Assembly: GCA_003116975.1 (NCBI GenBank)
Contig: BGKB01000144.1
Location: 1-64,000 of the forward strand
Length of the DNA: 64,000 nt
Direction: 5' to 3'
From: Aurantiochytrium sp. KH105
Taxonomy: Eukaryota; Sar; Bigyra; Thraustochytrida; Thraustochytriidae
Shown here: in pieces, positions 28,634 through 38,200 of the stretch
Position numbering within the stretch: position 1 is the stretch's first letter
Layout: every line of letters begins with the position of its first letter
Notes under the pieces: model-generated
What the model saw: the letters and a program-made list of their open reading frames with translations, nothing else
What the model was told of the DNA's origin: nothing
Databases searched by the model: none
Program-made: the position numbers and the translations under genes

Positions 28634-31063
28634 TTACAAAAGTCGCAATGGTGCCCCGTACGTCGAGACACAAGCCCGCTGCGTCTCCTCAATGACCGGC
28701 TGCCATAATGTCTTGGCGAGGTGTGGCATGTGTTTCATGACTTCGTGTCGAACAAGGCGGAGCGTATTCTGGGTTTTTGCAAGTTGCCGGTGAGAAGCGA
28801 GACCCGCAGCAAACTCTGCAAGAGCACTTGCTGCGGAGGCTACAGTCCCATTCGTAATCGCCTCCTCTTCTCCGCACCGTGCTGCTGTGCTACGCACATC
28901 TTCGAGGTATTCAAGAATCACCGGGCGAATCTCCACCCAGGTTTCGTTTACTCCAGGCGCGCCACTCGCAGTGCTTTCATCGTCATCAATCGATATTCCA
29001 ACATTCTGCACCACACCATGCCTACGGTCTCGTATGTGCTTCGCGCCACCATCCACGAGATCGATGCTCGCCGCAAATTGGCGGTCTGCGTGCGCGCGAG
29101 CCTTGGCTTCCTTGCTTCCCCTTTTCTTGTTCCTTTTACCAACGACACGCGCAAAGCCGAGCATTGACTGCTGGCCACGTTGTGTACCAACTGCCGTTGG
29201 CACCAACGCAGCTTTCGAGGCGGTCGAGAGCTCTTTTGCTTCCTTGGAAATCTTTGCTCGTGAGGCCGCCACTTCCGCGTCCCGGCGCAGCTCCTCCTGA
29301 ACATCCGGCGGCAAACAGTTCCAGACAGCCATGTCCACATGGGGACTACCGCTCGAGGGCTGTGACATTGGCAGTCTTCGTCGTCGTTTTTCTGGAGTCA
29401 CAAGACTGATAATGTCCATTGGCGAACCGCCCTTGTCGCGAAGTCTCTTTTGGGGAGAAGCGAAACGTGATGGATGTTGCAGTACTTCAGCGCGCAAGTC
29501 TGCAGGAAGCGCAGCAAGAGCTGCTGCATCAAAACCCTTTCCGCAAGGCGAAGGAGGCGTTGCCTCGAACGTTGGGGTATCGACTTCAATTGCCTCCTTT
29601 CTCCTTTCTTTCTTTTCTTTCGACCGCTGCCCCCCCTCGACAAGATCCTCGAATCCACCCTTGACAGCTTCGAGACGAGGCAGACTGCTTTTGAGCGTCA
29701 GAGCAGTGACGACATCATAGGGAATGCCTCGAGAAAGAGCGCCAGCTACGGCCTCAACGGAGTCCGTTGCAAAATTTGCCGTCACCTTTTCTCCACCAAC
29801 CCAGGCGCGAGAAGATGACGTCGTGTAGTAGCACAATTGCACGATGCGCTGGCAAGGGGGTAACGTCGTGTCGCTCGTGACATCGGCCGAGGCGACCTCC
29901 GTGAGAAGCGCTTGAGTCGCGCGTTTCAGGTCTGCCGCATCTTGAAAATCGCAACCGAATCTTCGCGTGACGCGTATTGATTTCGCAGTTCCTGCCTTCG
30001 TTCTCTCCATCAAAGCACGGTCCTCCAAGAGACTATCGTGCTCATTCTCATTAAATACAGTTGCGTCGACCCGCAAGGGCGGGTCCTCGACCACGACGCG
30101 ACTTCCGGGTACGAGCTTTTTCTCCAACAGGATTTCAACATCCTTTGCCGAAAGGTTGGCAGGCATGAGACAGGCGATCTCAGTCAAGCCAATACTGCGC
30201 ACGTGAGAATCGGACATGGCAAGAGCGCGGACGGCCATTTGGAATTTGTTCACGACGCGGTCCAGTACACCCCGGTCCACTTTGCGTACGACGCAGCCAT
30301 ACCTTTGGGCGTCTGCAGCTGGCATGCCTAAAAACACCTGGTTGGGGGCGTCTCCGCCAACCCACTGAATAAAGTCGTCGAATGCAACGGCTTCGGTCAC
30401 ATTTGCATCAGCCGCGACCTGTACGAGGTTCTCGTATCGTAGATACCGTACCACCGATGACCTTCCTTTGCTACTGACAGCATTTGCGCCTGCTATTCCT
30501 CTGGCGAACAGAGGCCGTTGGTTCTCAGGCCGCAGTTCGTCGATAACATAGTCTTGCTTTGGCAGTGCGCGCGAGGCCGCGACGCTGTCAACAACCCACG
30601 ATGGAAGCAAAAAGTGCTTGCGCTTGACACGCTTGATTTCCTTTTCCTTGCGAGCTTTCTCATGGTTCAGGTTGCGGCAAATGGCAATGGTCACGGCGGG
30701 CGTCTCAACGTCAAGGTAACGGCCCCCATGGCGTAAAATGAGGTCGCGCATGCCCTTTTGCGACATGCCGCTCGGCTCGAGGGCCGTGACGCCATTGATC
30801 CAAAAGACCTCGCCTGCAAAGATCTGCGGCGCCCCCTCGTCGCGCAGACTCGCGTACTGCTTGCCCAGCTTTTGGCGCTTGTGTTTCATGTACACGCGAA
30901 AGCTCCCTTCATGGTGCTTGCCCAGAGCCGGGTCCTCGTCCGCGTCTCCCACGGCACCGCTGCGCAGCGCCGCAAAGGCCGACGGGCCGCTGCGCTCCTT
31001 CGTCGCTGCCGCCGCCGCCGCCGCCGCCGGGCCCTCCCCGTCCTCCGCGCCGCCATTCGCCAT
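28634..31063 (-). CDS. REV1: REV1-like translesion-synthesis protein lacking a recognisable polymerase active site
   Basis: 809 residues. The N-terminus matches REV1: YMKHKRQKLGKQY, then a BRCT domain (~78-175) with IFAGEVFWINGVT, HGGRY and LPSWVVDS. Residues ~395-500 fit a Y-family little finger (RRFGCDFQDAADLKRATQALL...). Two ubiquitin-binding motifs follow (FDAAALAALPADLRAEVL and VDMAVWNCLPPDVQEELRRD). The C-terminal domain ends WQPVIEETQRACVSTYGAPLRL like the REV1 CTD that recruits other TLS polymerases. Between BRCT and little finger there are only ~210 residues; I find neither the DxDxFF motif nor SxDE, and only a weak palm-like piece (VNKFQMAVRAL..VRSIGLTEIACLM). So it looks like a scaffold without deoxycytidyl transferase. 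The ATG at 31063 is the best start; upstream only TTG. Confidence 0.85.
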   Translation of the reverse strand: MANGGAEDGEGPAAAAAAAATKERSGPSAFAALRSGAVGDADEDPALGKHHEGSFRVYMKHKRQKLGKQYASLRDEGAPQIFAGEVFWINGVTALEPSGMSQKGMRDLILRHGGRYLDVETPAVTIAICRNLNHEKARKEKEIKRVKRKHFLLPSWVVDSVAASRALPKQDYVIDELRPENQRPLFARGIAGANAVSSKGRSSVVRYLRYENLVQVAADANVTEAVAFDDFIQWVGGDAPNQVFLGMPAADAQRYGCVVRKVDRGVLDRVVNKFQMAVRALAMSDSHVRSIGLTEIACLMPANLSAKDVEILLEKKLVPGSRVVVEDPPLRVDATVFNENEHDSLLEDRALMERTKAGTAKSIRVTRRFGCDFQDAADLKRATQALLTEVASADVTSDTTLPPCQRIVQLCYYTTSSSRAWVGGEKVTANFATDSVEAVAGALSRGIPYDVVTALTLKSSLPRLEAVKGGFEDLVEGGQRSKEKKERRKEAIEVDTPTFEATPPSPCGKGFDAAALAALPADLRAEVLQHPSRFASPQKRLRDKGGSPMDIISLVTPEKRRRRLPMSQPSSGSPHVDMAVWNCLPPDVQEELRRDAEVAASRAKISKEAKELSTASKAALVPTAVGTQRGQQSMLGFARVVGKRNKKRGSKEAKARAHADRQFAASIDLVDGGAKHIRDRRHGVVQNVGISIDDDESTASGAPGVNETWVEIRPVILEYLEDVRSTAARCGEEEAITNGTVASAASALAEFAAGLASHRQLAKTQNTLRLVRHEVMKHMPHLAKTLWQPVIEETQRACVSTYGAPLRLL

Positions 31064-31295
31064 GCTTCTGGCAGGCGCGCGCCTCGCTCGACGTGGCGTC
31101 GAGGTGGTTGAGGATCTGCCGCGGTTCAATCGATCAAAAATCGATCGTCAAAAATCGTCAAAAATTCAAAAACAAACGCGTTGCACGTCTCGTCGCCCGG
31201 GCCACCACCACCACCACCACCACGGAGGAGTCACTTCTCCTTAACTCAACGCGACGCGACGCGACGCAAGCAGACCACAGCGGCCGTTACAGGAG
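31064..31295. promoter_or_regulatory. short bidirectional promoter (REV1-like / SET gene)
   Basis: 232 bp separates two divergent start codons. It contains CGATCAAAAATCGATCGTCAAAAATCG repeats (31130-31162) and a CCA run (31201-31222), a compact shared promoter. No TATA box was evident. Confidence 0.55.
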
Positions 31296-32840
31296 ATGGC
31301 ACCGGCGGCGGCGACGGCCTCTTTTGTTGTCAGAGAAGATGGCCGCGACCGGGGGCTCAAGGTCCTCAGCCCGGTTTCCACGGGTGGTCTCGTGGGCGAG
31401 GCCGAGGAGGTCGTGGCTCTGGCGGTGCTGCCTGAACGTATAACCTCAGTGTGCCACTGGTCGCTCTTGCCCGCAGAGAAACTACTCAAATGCTCGCGGT
31501 CCAAAGTGGCACGATATAGGAGTCGTGCGGAGCAAGTCGCGGATTGGAAAGCTGGCTTCAAGCAAGAATGCGCCGCGCTCGAGCGCTGGCGCGCAAAGAT
31601 GGGCAACCGTCTCCCACCCTCGCTCGTTAGACTCCTCTGCAAAGTCTTGTGGAAAGCAGAGACTGACTCGACACTTCGAGAACAAATGGGTCAGCTAAAG
31701 TGCCACTTCGAGTCCTACAGTGCCGACGCTCGCGCAGAGCTCATGCTGCTTGCGCAAGGCGCAAATTCATACATGGCATGCGCCAAGTCCAATAATGCGG
31801 ACGATCCTTGGGCACCTGCTGATCCGTCGCGGACTTTGCTTTTGGCTCGACAGCTGTCCCAGCTGCAAATTTACGCTCACACAATCATGAACTCTGACCA
31901 GCAGGCACTTGCTGTAGGGCTATTTGCAGGTAAATGCAGGCTTGTTAATCACGCGGACGAGGCCAATGCAGTGCCAGTATATCGTCTTTCCAAGGGATCC
32001 CGGCCACAAATGCAGCTCGTGGCGACGCGACCTCTTGCCGCAAATGAGGAAGTGACCATTTCTTACGTGGACTCGCTAGCAAGCTGGCTATCCAGACAAA
32101 CGCAGCTCGAGACGCAATATCTTCTTCCACAAAGTCCGCGTGAGGTTCTCGCGAGCGATGCAATGCAAGTTGAGCTGCTGCCATCAAGCGCGACCAGGGA
32201 CGAACCTGTACAATTTGCGCTGCACCGAGGTCGCTTCATCGTAGGCGTGGCTCATGATCGCTGGGGCGACTCTCCTCGCGCAGCCACGATTCTCGATGCC
32301 TTGCGCGCAGATGCAGCAGAGTCCGCGCTTAAACGCGGTAAAAAAAGCCTACAGCTTGACCACGACGACGACGACGACGACGACGACGCGCACGGAGTTT
32401 CCTCTCGTGGCAATACATTCGACAAACTGGTCACCGCCTTGCGCGATCCGGCAGTCACGCCCTCGTGGCGGACCCTGTGTGTAGCCGCCGGCCTCGGTGC
32501 GCGGTCCGCACTTGGTATCCTCGCGCAAAGGCGGATGCACGCGGATATTGCCAAGGGCAACTTTGAAGACGCATTACAGTGTGCCAACATTGTGACGCCA
32601 CAACTTGAACGGGTGCATACACTGGCTTCTCCTGAACTCGCCACGCACTATGCAGCGTTAGCAAAACTTAACAACTACTTTGCAACAGATGAGAAGAGGG
32701 TTCGGGAATGCGCGCAAAAAGCAGTCGAAAGCTTCTCACTCGTGTATGGGGGCACGACCGTGCCTCGGCTTGGGGATCAGGTCGAGGCCAAGGCAACAAT
32801 GACCTTTTTACAGGACCTTTTGCGCGTCATGGACGCATGA
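31296..32840 (+). CDS. SMYD-like SET-domain protein with decayed MYND finger
   Basis: 514 residues. The layout follows SMYD lysine methyltransferases: SET N-part, MYND position, SET C-part, helical C-terminal (TPR-like) region. The SET core shows GLFAGKCRLVNHADEANAV (family NHSCxPNA) and LAANEEVTISYVD (EELxxSYxD). At the MYND position SVCHWSL..LLKCSRSKVARYRSRAEQVADWKAGFKQEC, most zinc ligands are replaced (CxxC reduced to C, YCS to YRS). The post-SET Cys cluster is not seen. An Asp run (~350-360) is an insertion. Either a pseudo-finger enzyme acting on a non-histone protein or a SETD6/RuBisCO-methyltransferase-like relative. Confidence 0.72.
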   Translation: MAPAAATASFVVREDGRDRGLKVLSPVSTGGLVGEAEEVVALAVLPERITSVCHWSLLPAEKLLKCSRSKVARYRSRAEQVADWKAGFKQECAALERWRAKMGNRLPPSLVRLLCKVLWKAETDSTLREQMGQLKCHFESYSADARAELMLLAQGANSYMACAKSNNADDPWAPADPSRTLLLARQLSQLQIYAHTIMNSDQQALAVGLFAGKCRLVNHADEANAVPVYRLSKGSRPQMQLVATRPLAANEEVTISYVDSLASWLSRQTQLETQYLLPQSPREVLASDAMQVELLPSSATRDEPVQFALHRGRFIVGVAHDRWGDSPRAATILDALRADAAESALKRGKKSLQLDHDDDDDDDDAHGVSSRGNTFDKLVTALRDPAVTPSWRTLCVAAGLGARSALGILAQRRMHADIAKGNFEDALQCANIVTPQLERVHTLASPELATHYAALAKLNNYFATDEKRVRECAQKAVESFSLVYGGTTVPRLGDQVEAKATMTFLQDLLRVMDA

Positions 32841-32935
32841 TGGGAGATTTTCTTTTTATGATAAGGACATTGATTTTGATTTGCACACAAAAAAAGGAAA
32901 AAGAGTAGAGAGTGAGGAACAGAGAGCAAGCGCGC

Positions 32936-33499
32936 CTATTGCGCCTTTTTCACGGATTCGTCCGCCTTCGTCGCGGCATCGACAGCCGTCGAGCCAAAGA
33001 GCTTAAGGTATGCAGATCCAGAAACAGCGAGCTGGGCCATAACCAAGTACTTGATCGTACGCCCAACAAAAATGGCACCAATGAGCATTGCAGGGTCCAC
33101 CTTGAGGGCGAGCGCAAAGAAGATGAGTGGATGCAGGATAATGGGCAAGCAAGAGTAAAGCGCGCAGCCAAAGGCGCCATATTCTTCGACAAGCTTTTTC
33201 GTTCGTTCAAAATCTTCGAGAGCAAACGTAGGAAAGACCTCTGAAGCGGACCCGAGGTACACGAGCACGGCTGCGCCCGCAGTGACCCCCGCCGCGTTGG
33301 CTATCGCCGTCAGCGCCCTGCGTTCAGGTCGCGCGAGCACCGCGGACATGAAGAGGACAACAAGAGGAGCGCTGAGAACCACGACAAAGTTGTTGACCGC
33401 GCTGAGGGCCCCCACCACCCACGGAAACCACCATCGGCCCACAAAGGGCAGCAGCAGGCTCTGCAGCCGCGCCCTCGGGTCGCTCGCCGCCTCGGCCAT
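32936..33499 (-). CDS. VTT/DedA-like (YqaA-type) membrane protein
   Basis: 187 residues from the ATG at 33499. At least four hydrophobic stretches: WWFPWVVGALSAVNNFVVVLSAPLVVLFMSAVL, ALTAIANAAGVTAGAAVLVYLG, GCALYSCLPIILHPLIFFALALKV and PAMLIGAIFVGRTIKYLVMAQLAV. The GRTIKY motif with preceding small residues resembles the end of SNARE-associated/DedA (VTT) domains, especially bacterial YqaA. Such proteins are lipid scramblase or transporter-like; here the role is unknown. Ends in a charged tail. The open frame upstream is a CAAGCAAG repeat and starts with TTG, so it was excluded. Confidence 0.72.
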   Translation of the reverse strand: MAEAASDPRARLQSLLLPFVGRWWFPWVVGALSAVNNFVVVLSAPLVVLFMSAVLARPERRALTAIANAAGVTAGAAVLVYLGSASEVFPTFALEDFERTKKLVEEYGAFGCALYSCLPIILHPLIFFALALKVDPAMLIGAIFVGRTIKYLVMAQLAVSGSAYLKLFGSTAVDAATKADESVKKAQ

Positions 33500-33883
33500 C
33501 GTGCGAAACGTGTTCTTCGTTTGCTTGCTTGCTTGCTTGCTTGCCAATGCTCTCGGCTGGGATTTTCAATGTCGTCCAAAATCAAACAGCCCGCCAAATG
33601 GGGGTCTGGACAACCCATTTCGAGGTCTTTCGGCAGAGAGGCGCATGGACCCGCGGGTCCCACTCGGGCAAAGGCGCCTTCGATCCCGAGCGCGCCGGCC
33701 GGCTCCGCGAGCAGAAACCGATCGAGACGGCGCGGAAGCAAGGCCAGACTGCCCGGACGTGCGGCGCACGCAGCGGAGTCAGCAAGGATTCGTTCTCCGT
33801 CGCTAGGTAGACTGGGCTCGTCGAGGCCAGCGACGAAAAGATACTCGTCAAGCTGACTGCGAGGACAGGACGAGTCGAGCACC
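33500..33883. promoter_or_regulatory. shared divergent 5' region (VTT protein / J1-like protein)
   Basis: 384 bp between two start codons. A run of GCTTGCTT units (33523-33546) lies 24 bp from the minus-strand ATG. The remainder is GC-rich without a supported gene. Confidence 0.55.
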
Positions 33884-34984
33884 ATGGGAAGCGTGGGCAG
33901 CACGAAGACGACCAAGGCGCAACGCAGACTGGCGGAGGCCGTGCGCGGAAGCTTGGTTGCAGATGCTGCGTGTATGGGGTTGCACTGGATCTATGATCAC
34001 AAAAAGCTCGAGGAACTGGTCAAGGACCACGTGGCCGCCCCCGAGTTCCACGAGCCTCCGAGCTGCCCGTTCTACAATAGCAATGACTTTCCGGGCCACT
34101 ACGCAAGTGGCATGCCCTCCCCGTACGGCGAGGAGGGTCTGGCACTCATTGACTACATGAGCGAAAAGAATGGCAACTTTGAAAGCGGTGAAGATTTTGC
34201 CAAGTCGCTCTTCAAGTGGGCGCAAAATTACAAAGGACGGAAAAACCACGCCACCAAGGCGTTCGAGGAAAACGTGCAACAACTTGAAAAAGATGGCGCA
34301 GATGCTTGGTACCCGGCATGCGGTGCCGATGATGCGGAGGCCAACGCGTTTTGGAAGTCTGTGATTGTGACAGCGCGCTACGCGGATTCTCCAGAGTGCA
34401 AGGAAAAGGTTGAGCAAGCCATTCGCACGCATCAGAACCACGAGCAGTCTGTCGAGTACGGTCTTGCGCTTTCCAAAATGCTTCTTGCAGCTGCGAACGG
34501 CAAGGATGTTCGCGCAGCAATCAAAGAGGGTGCTCTTGGCGATCTTTCTCAGCAAGTCATCGACAAGGCGGAGGCTTCTGCGATCGAAAGCGCCGCCGAT
34601 GACGGCATCGAAAAGGTCGTCAGCTTTATCACGGCTTACTCAAACGAGCTCTTTGCCGACGGCGAACCTGACATGTTCAGAAACGTCAAGGCTAATTCAT
34701 GCGGTTTCCCGCAGTCCTTCGTCGTGGGTCTCAAGCTCTGTCTCGACACCGAGGTTGTTGCCGCTGAACGTGAAGAAGGTTTTGACAAGTTCGCTTACGC
34801 CTTGCGACGCAACATGCTCACAGGCGGCGACACTTGTGGACGTATTCCGATCATCGCAGGCCTTATGGCCGCTGCTGGAGCGTCTGTCCCCACGGAGTGG
34901 ATGGGCAAGACTGAGTGCATCAAGACCGTCGATACGTACCTTGAAAAGGTGGCGAAGGCCGTGTCCAAGTCTTCAAAGGTCTAA
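33884..34984 (+). CDS. ADP-ribosylglycohydrolase-fold protein, J1-crystallin-like
   Basis: 366 residues in one ADP-ribosylglycohydrolase (DraG) domain. RRLAEAVRGSLVADAACMGLHWIYD is the family N-terminus. The C-terminal metal-binding loop reads MLTGGDTCGRIPIIAGLMAAA. Active DraG enzymes carry GGDTDT here; the second Asp is Cys, as in cnidarian J1 crystallins (GGDNCSR). It therefore probably lacks normal hydrolase activity or uses another chemistry. The ATG at 33884 lies in a good ACCATGG context. Related proteins with this loop occur in bacteria and protists, so it is more likely an ancient branch than a lens protein. Confidence 0.85.
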   Translation: MGSVGSTKTTKAQRRLAEAVRGSLVADAACMGLHWIYDHKKLEELVKDHVAAPEFHEPPSCPFYNSNDFPGHYASGMPSPYGEEGLALIDYMSEKNGNFESGEDFAKSLFKWAQNYKGRKNHATKAFEENVQQLEKDGADAWYPACGADDAEANAFWKSVIVTARYADSPECKEKVEQAIRTHQNHEQSVEYGLALSKMLLAAANGKDVRAAIKEGALGDLSQQVIDKAEASAIESAADDGIEKVVSFITAYSNELFADGEPDMFRNVKANSCGFPQSFVVGLKLCLDTEVVAAEREEGFDKFAYALRRNMLTGGDTCGRIPIIAGLMAAAGASVPTEWMGKTECIKTVDTYLEKVAKAVSKSSKV

Positions 34985-35278
34985 TTCTGCTTTCCATCTC
35001 CTTTGAAATGGGACCGCGATATAACGCAGAACAAAAACCGATTGCGGGAGATAAAAACAGAAACACAAATTATAATGAGCATGTGAGAAGAAAGGGTGGA
35101 AGCATTCGTGCGGGGCACGGATTGAAAGAGAGAACGAAAAAGTGAACGAGTGAGAGAGAGAGAGAGAGAGATTGCGGCGCTTGTGCTCGGGTAAGCAGGC
35201 GAGCCACGTAGGAAAAGAAAAAGTGTTCACTTTTTCTTGTTCTCTCCATGTTGTGGGTGCGCCCATGGGGCACAATAC
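34985..35278. other. intergenic, convergent 3' ends
   Basis: 294 bp with a GA microsatellite at 35152-35172. No gene was seen. Confidence 0.6.
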
Positions 35279-38200
35279 TCAAAAGAGGTTCACCCTTTTC
35301 TTGTTGAGAATTCGCTGCCATTTGGGCAGCGTCTCAAAGGTTGCTCGTGGCATGCCAAAGATGAGCGCAAAGTCCTCGTCGCTAAGATAGGTTTCGAGAC
35401 GGGTTTGATCGACGTCCAAGCTGAAACGTCGCGAGACAAGGTCCTCATAAGAAAACTTAGCCGGGAGCGAGCCCTCCTTGTCAACGCCGCGTTCGCCACT
35501 CTTGTTGGTGGCAGACAAGTCTCCCTCTTCGGCAGATGCAACAGAAGATCTTTTCGATCGCTGAAGCCTTCGCGAGAGCCAAGAAGATCGCGAGACGCTG
35601 CCCTCCGCCAAGGGCTTTTTAGGAGGAGATGAACCCGAGCTTCCCATGGACAAACTGCTCGCGGCGCGCTGCAGGGCACGGACGCTCGCTGGTGATCCAG
35701 AGGATCGCCAAGAGAGACGCTTGCTTGACGCCTTGGTCTCCTCCATCTCGTCCGCTTCGTTCTCCTTGAGATCGACATCCTTATCCGACTTCGATGACGT
35801 ATGCTCTGTTTCATCGCTCTCAAAGTCATCGTGCGAAGAGTCCCTGGGCTCATCGACTTCTTCGTCGTCCTCGACTTTCTCCTGTTCGTCCTCATCTTGC
35901 TCGTGAGACGCAGTCGAGAGGATGTCGCTGAGTTCCTCAGGAGTGCGCGCATCGGTGTCCTCGTGCACGTGCTGATCCCGGTGAAGCTCGTTTCCACTCT
36001 GGAGCGAAAAAGAGTCTCGGCCTTCAGAAAAGCCCCGAGCAGACTCTTCATCGCTCGCATCGTCTTCGTATCCTTCACTAATCGCGTCGACATCGAGGTC
36101 GTCGTGGTCGAGGTCCGCTGCAAAGAAATCGTCTTGACTGCCGCGGATCGATCGAATGCTGCTTGGCAGAAGATCCTGTGAAGCGCGTCGAGATTGCGTC
36201 GTATCGAGACTGGTAAAGCCTCGATGGCACACAACGGTTTCTGCCATGACCTCGGCCGCCGTATTGTAAAAGTTCCCGCGAAGAATGCCTGCCGGAAGTC
36301 CATTCAAGAGCACTGGGACTGCGAACCAGGACTCGGCATTTTCGACGACAGAGCGAAGAGGAATTTGAGCTTGGCCAAGAAGTTCTTGCTTGAAGTTGCT
36401 TGAACGATAGAGCGTGACAACGATTTGCTGATCAATGAGGACGTTGGGGTCACGAACGAAGGGCACCAGGCCAGCAAACATGGTGTCGGCCCAATTGAAG
36501 CGCACAAAGTCGCGCTCCGGGAATCCCAAGACGGGCACAGACGTTGGCTCCGATTCCAGAATTGCTGAGTGAAAGCGCATGAAAACACGCGTGTAGTTGG
36601 AGTTCACCCCGATATCCGACTGACTCACGTAGCGCGCGAATTCGGAGGAACGCGTCCCACAGTGCTCGGCACCCTCTTGCTCGAGCTTGCCCGGCCCACC
36701 TGCAAAGCCGTATCCACGAAAGCTCGTCCTTGCGGTGTCTGTCTGGCCCCGACGCAAAGGACGGTAGTAGCTATTTTGCCTCGAGCGAACGGGATGGCGG
36801 CGGCCTGCGGGCTGCGGAAGAAACGGTGGCGATGACGCATCAGAGTGGCGCAGGCTATCCAAGCCTTGACCATTGTGTTTTGATGTGTCCGAGGCACACT
36901 CCGCGTCAACCTCGTCGCCATCATCTTCCTCTGCATCGCTTAGATCTTCCGGGTTGGAGAGCGCTGCTGATCGCGTCTTTTCGAGAAATGCAGGGTCATT
37001 GAGTACCTGAAGCGCGGCAGCCTGTTGGGCGTCAACGAGTTTGCAGCAAAATTCGACGGAACGCAATTGGAAGTGCGGCGCTGCCTCGTCCTGGTGCAAA
37101 GCGTCGGCGGTGGCAAACGAGATCGCGTCCGTGCCAGTAAGAACCTCACTCGAGGCTAAAGAGTTACGCGCCGGCCACGCACTGGGATCGAAAGGGTCAC
37201 CAGAAGCAAGAGTATCGAGCTGGGCGGACTCTGTAAGGACAGAGAAGCGCGCCACTACTGGACGATGATCCGAAATCGTCGTCCTTTCCACGCAAGTGTA
37301 ATCGAAGAGCTCCACTTTTGCGGAAATGCCCGGTCGGGATCGCCAGAGCACGCGGTCCGTCCACGACGGATTCTGGTTCCGCTTGTTGTTGTACTCGCCG
37401 ATGCGGCCCACCTCAAGCCGATAGGTTGGCGGAAAAGCAAGCTCACCCTCGCGAAATCCAACAAAGACATTGTGCTCGGCGCGTTCCTGGGCAAGCTGGT
37501 CGTGCTCGCGGAGTTGAGCAAAGGATTCCTCATCAGCGGAATCAATGCGCGCAACGACCGAGGCGTACTCGTTTTCGGTGCCATGCTCGCCGAGATCAAG
37601 CCGATAGTTGAGATCGCCGGCCCAAAAGATATGGTCGTAGGCATGAAGGAGCTGAAGACCTGCAGCAGGGGCTTTCTTTCGCGTGAGAAGCGAATGGCAG
37701 ATTTCCTGATAGTCGCTCGCACGCTGACCCATTCGCTCCGCCCGCGCAGCAAGGTGAGCATTGACAAAGGCGAACGAGGTGCTTGCGGCGCTGACGCCAT
37801 CCCCGTAGCAAACTGCAATGCCTACGGCGCCTTTGTTACCCATGACTCCTCCAAGGCCGCACGCTCTAGTATCTGTGCGGATTCGTGAAAAGTAGCGCGC
37901 CAAAGAGGTGCGGATAAAGAGGAGGCCGTGAATGCCCCACATGCTGACGGTGGAAAGGGTGGTGAACTGGTCCTGGCCGAGAGTGTTGAGGAAGAGCTGC
38001 TGCCACTCTGCCAAATTCTTGGACTTGCACTCTTGCAGAGCGACAAAACAAACGTCACAATCGTCGGGAGGCAGCCAGGCGTCCAAGATCTGAGCTTGTA
38101 TGACTGGATTCTCTTGCGCGAGAGGAGCCTGGGTGTGTTCCATGTCCTCATCATCGGAGACGAGCGCCGGCGCAGGGTGCTTGGAGCAGTTAAAGGTAGT

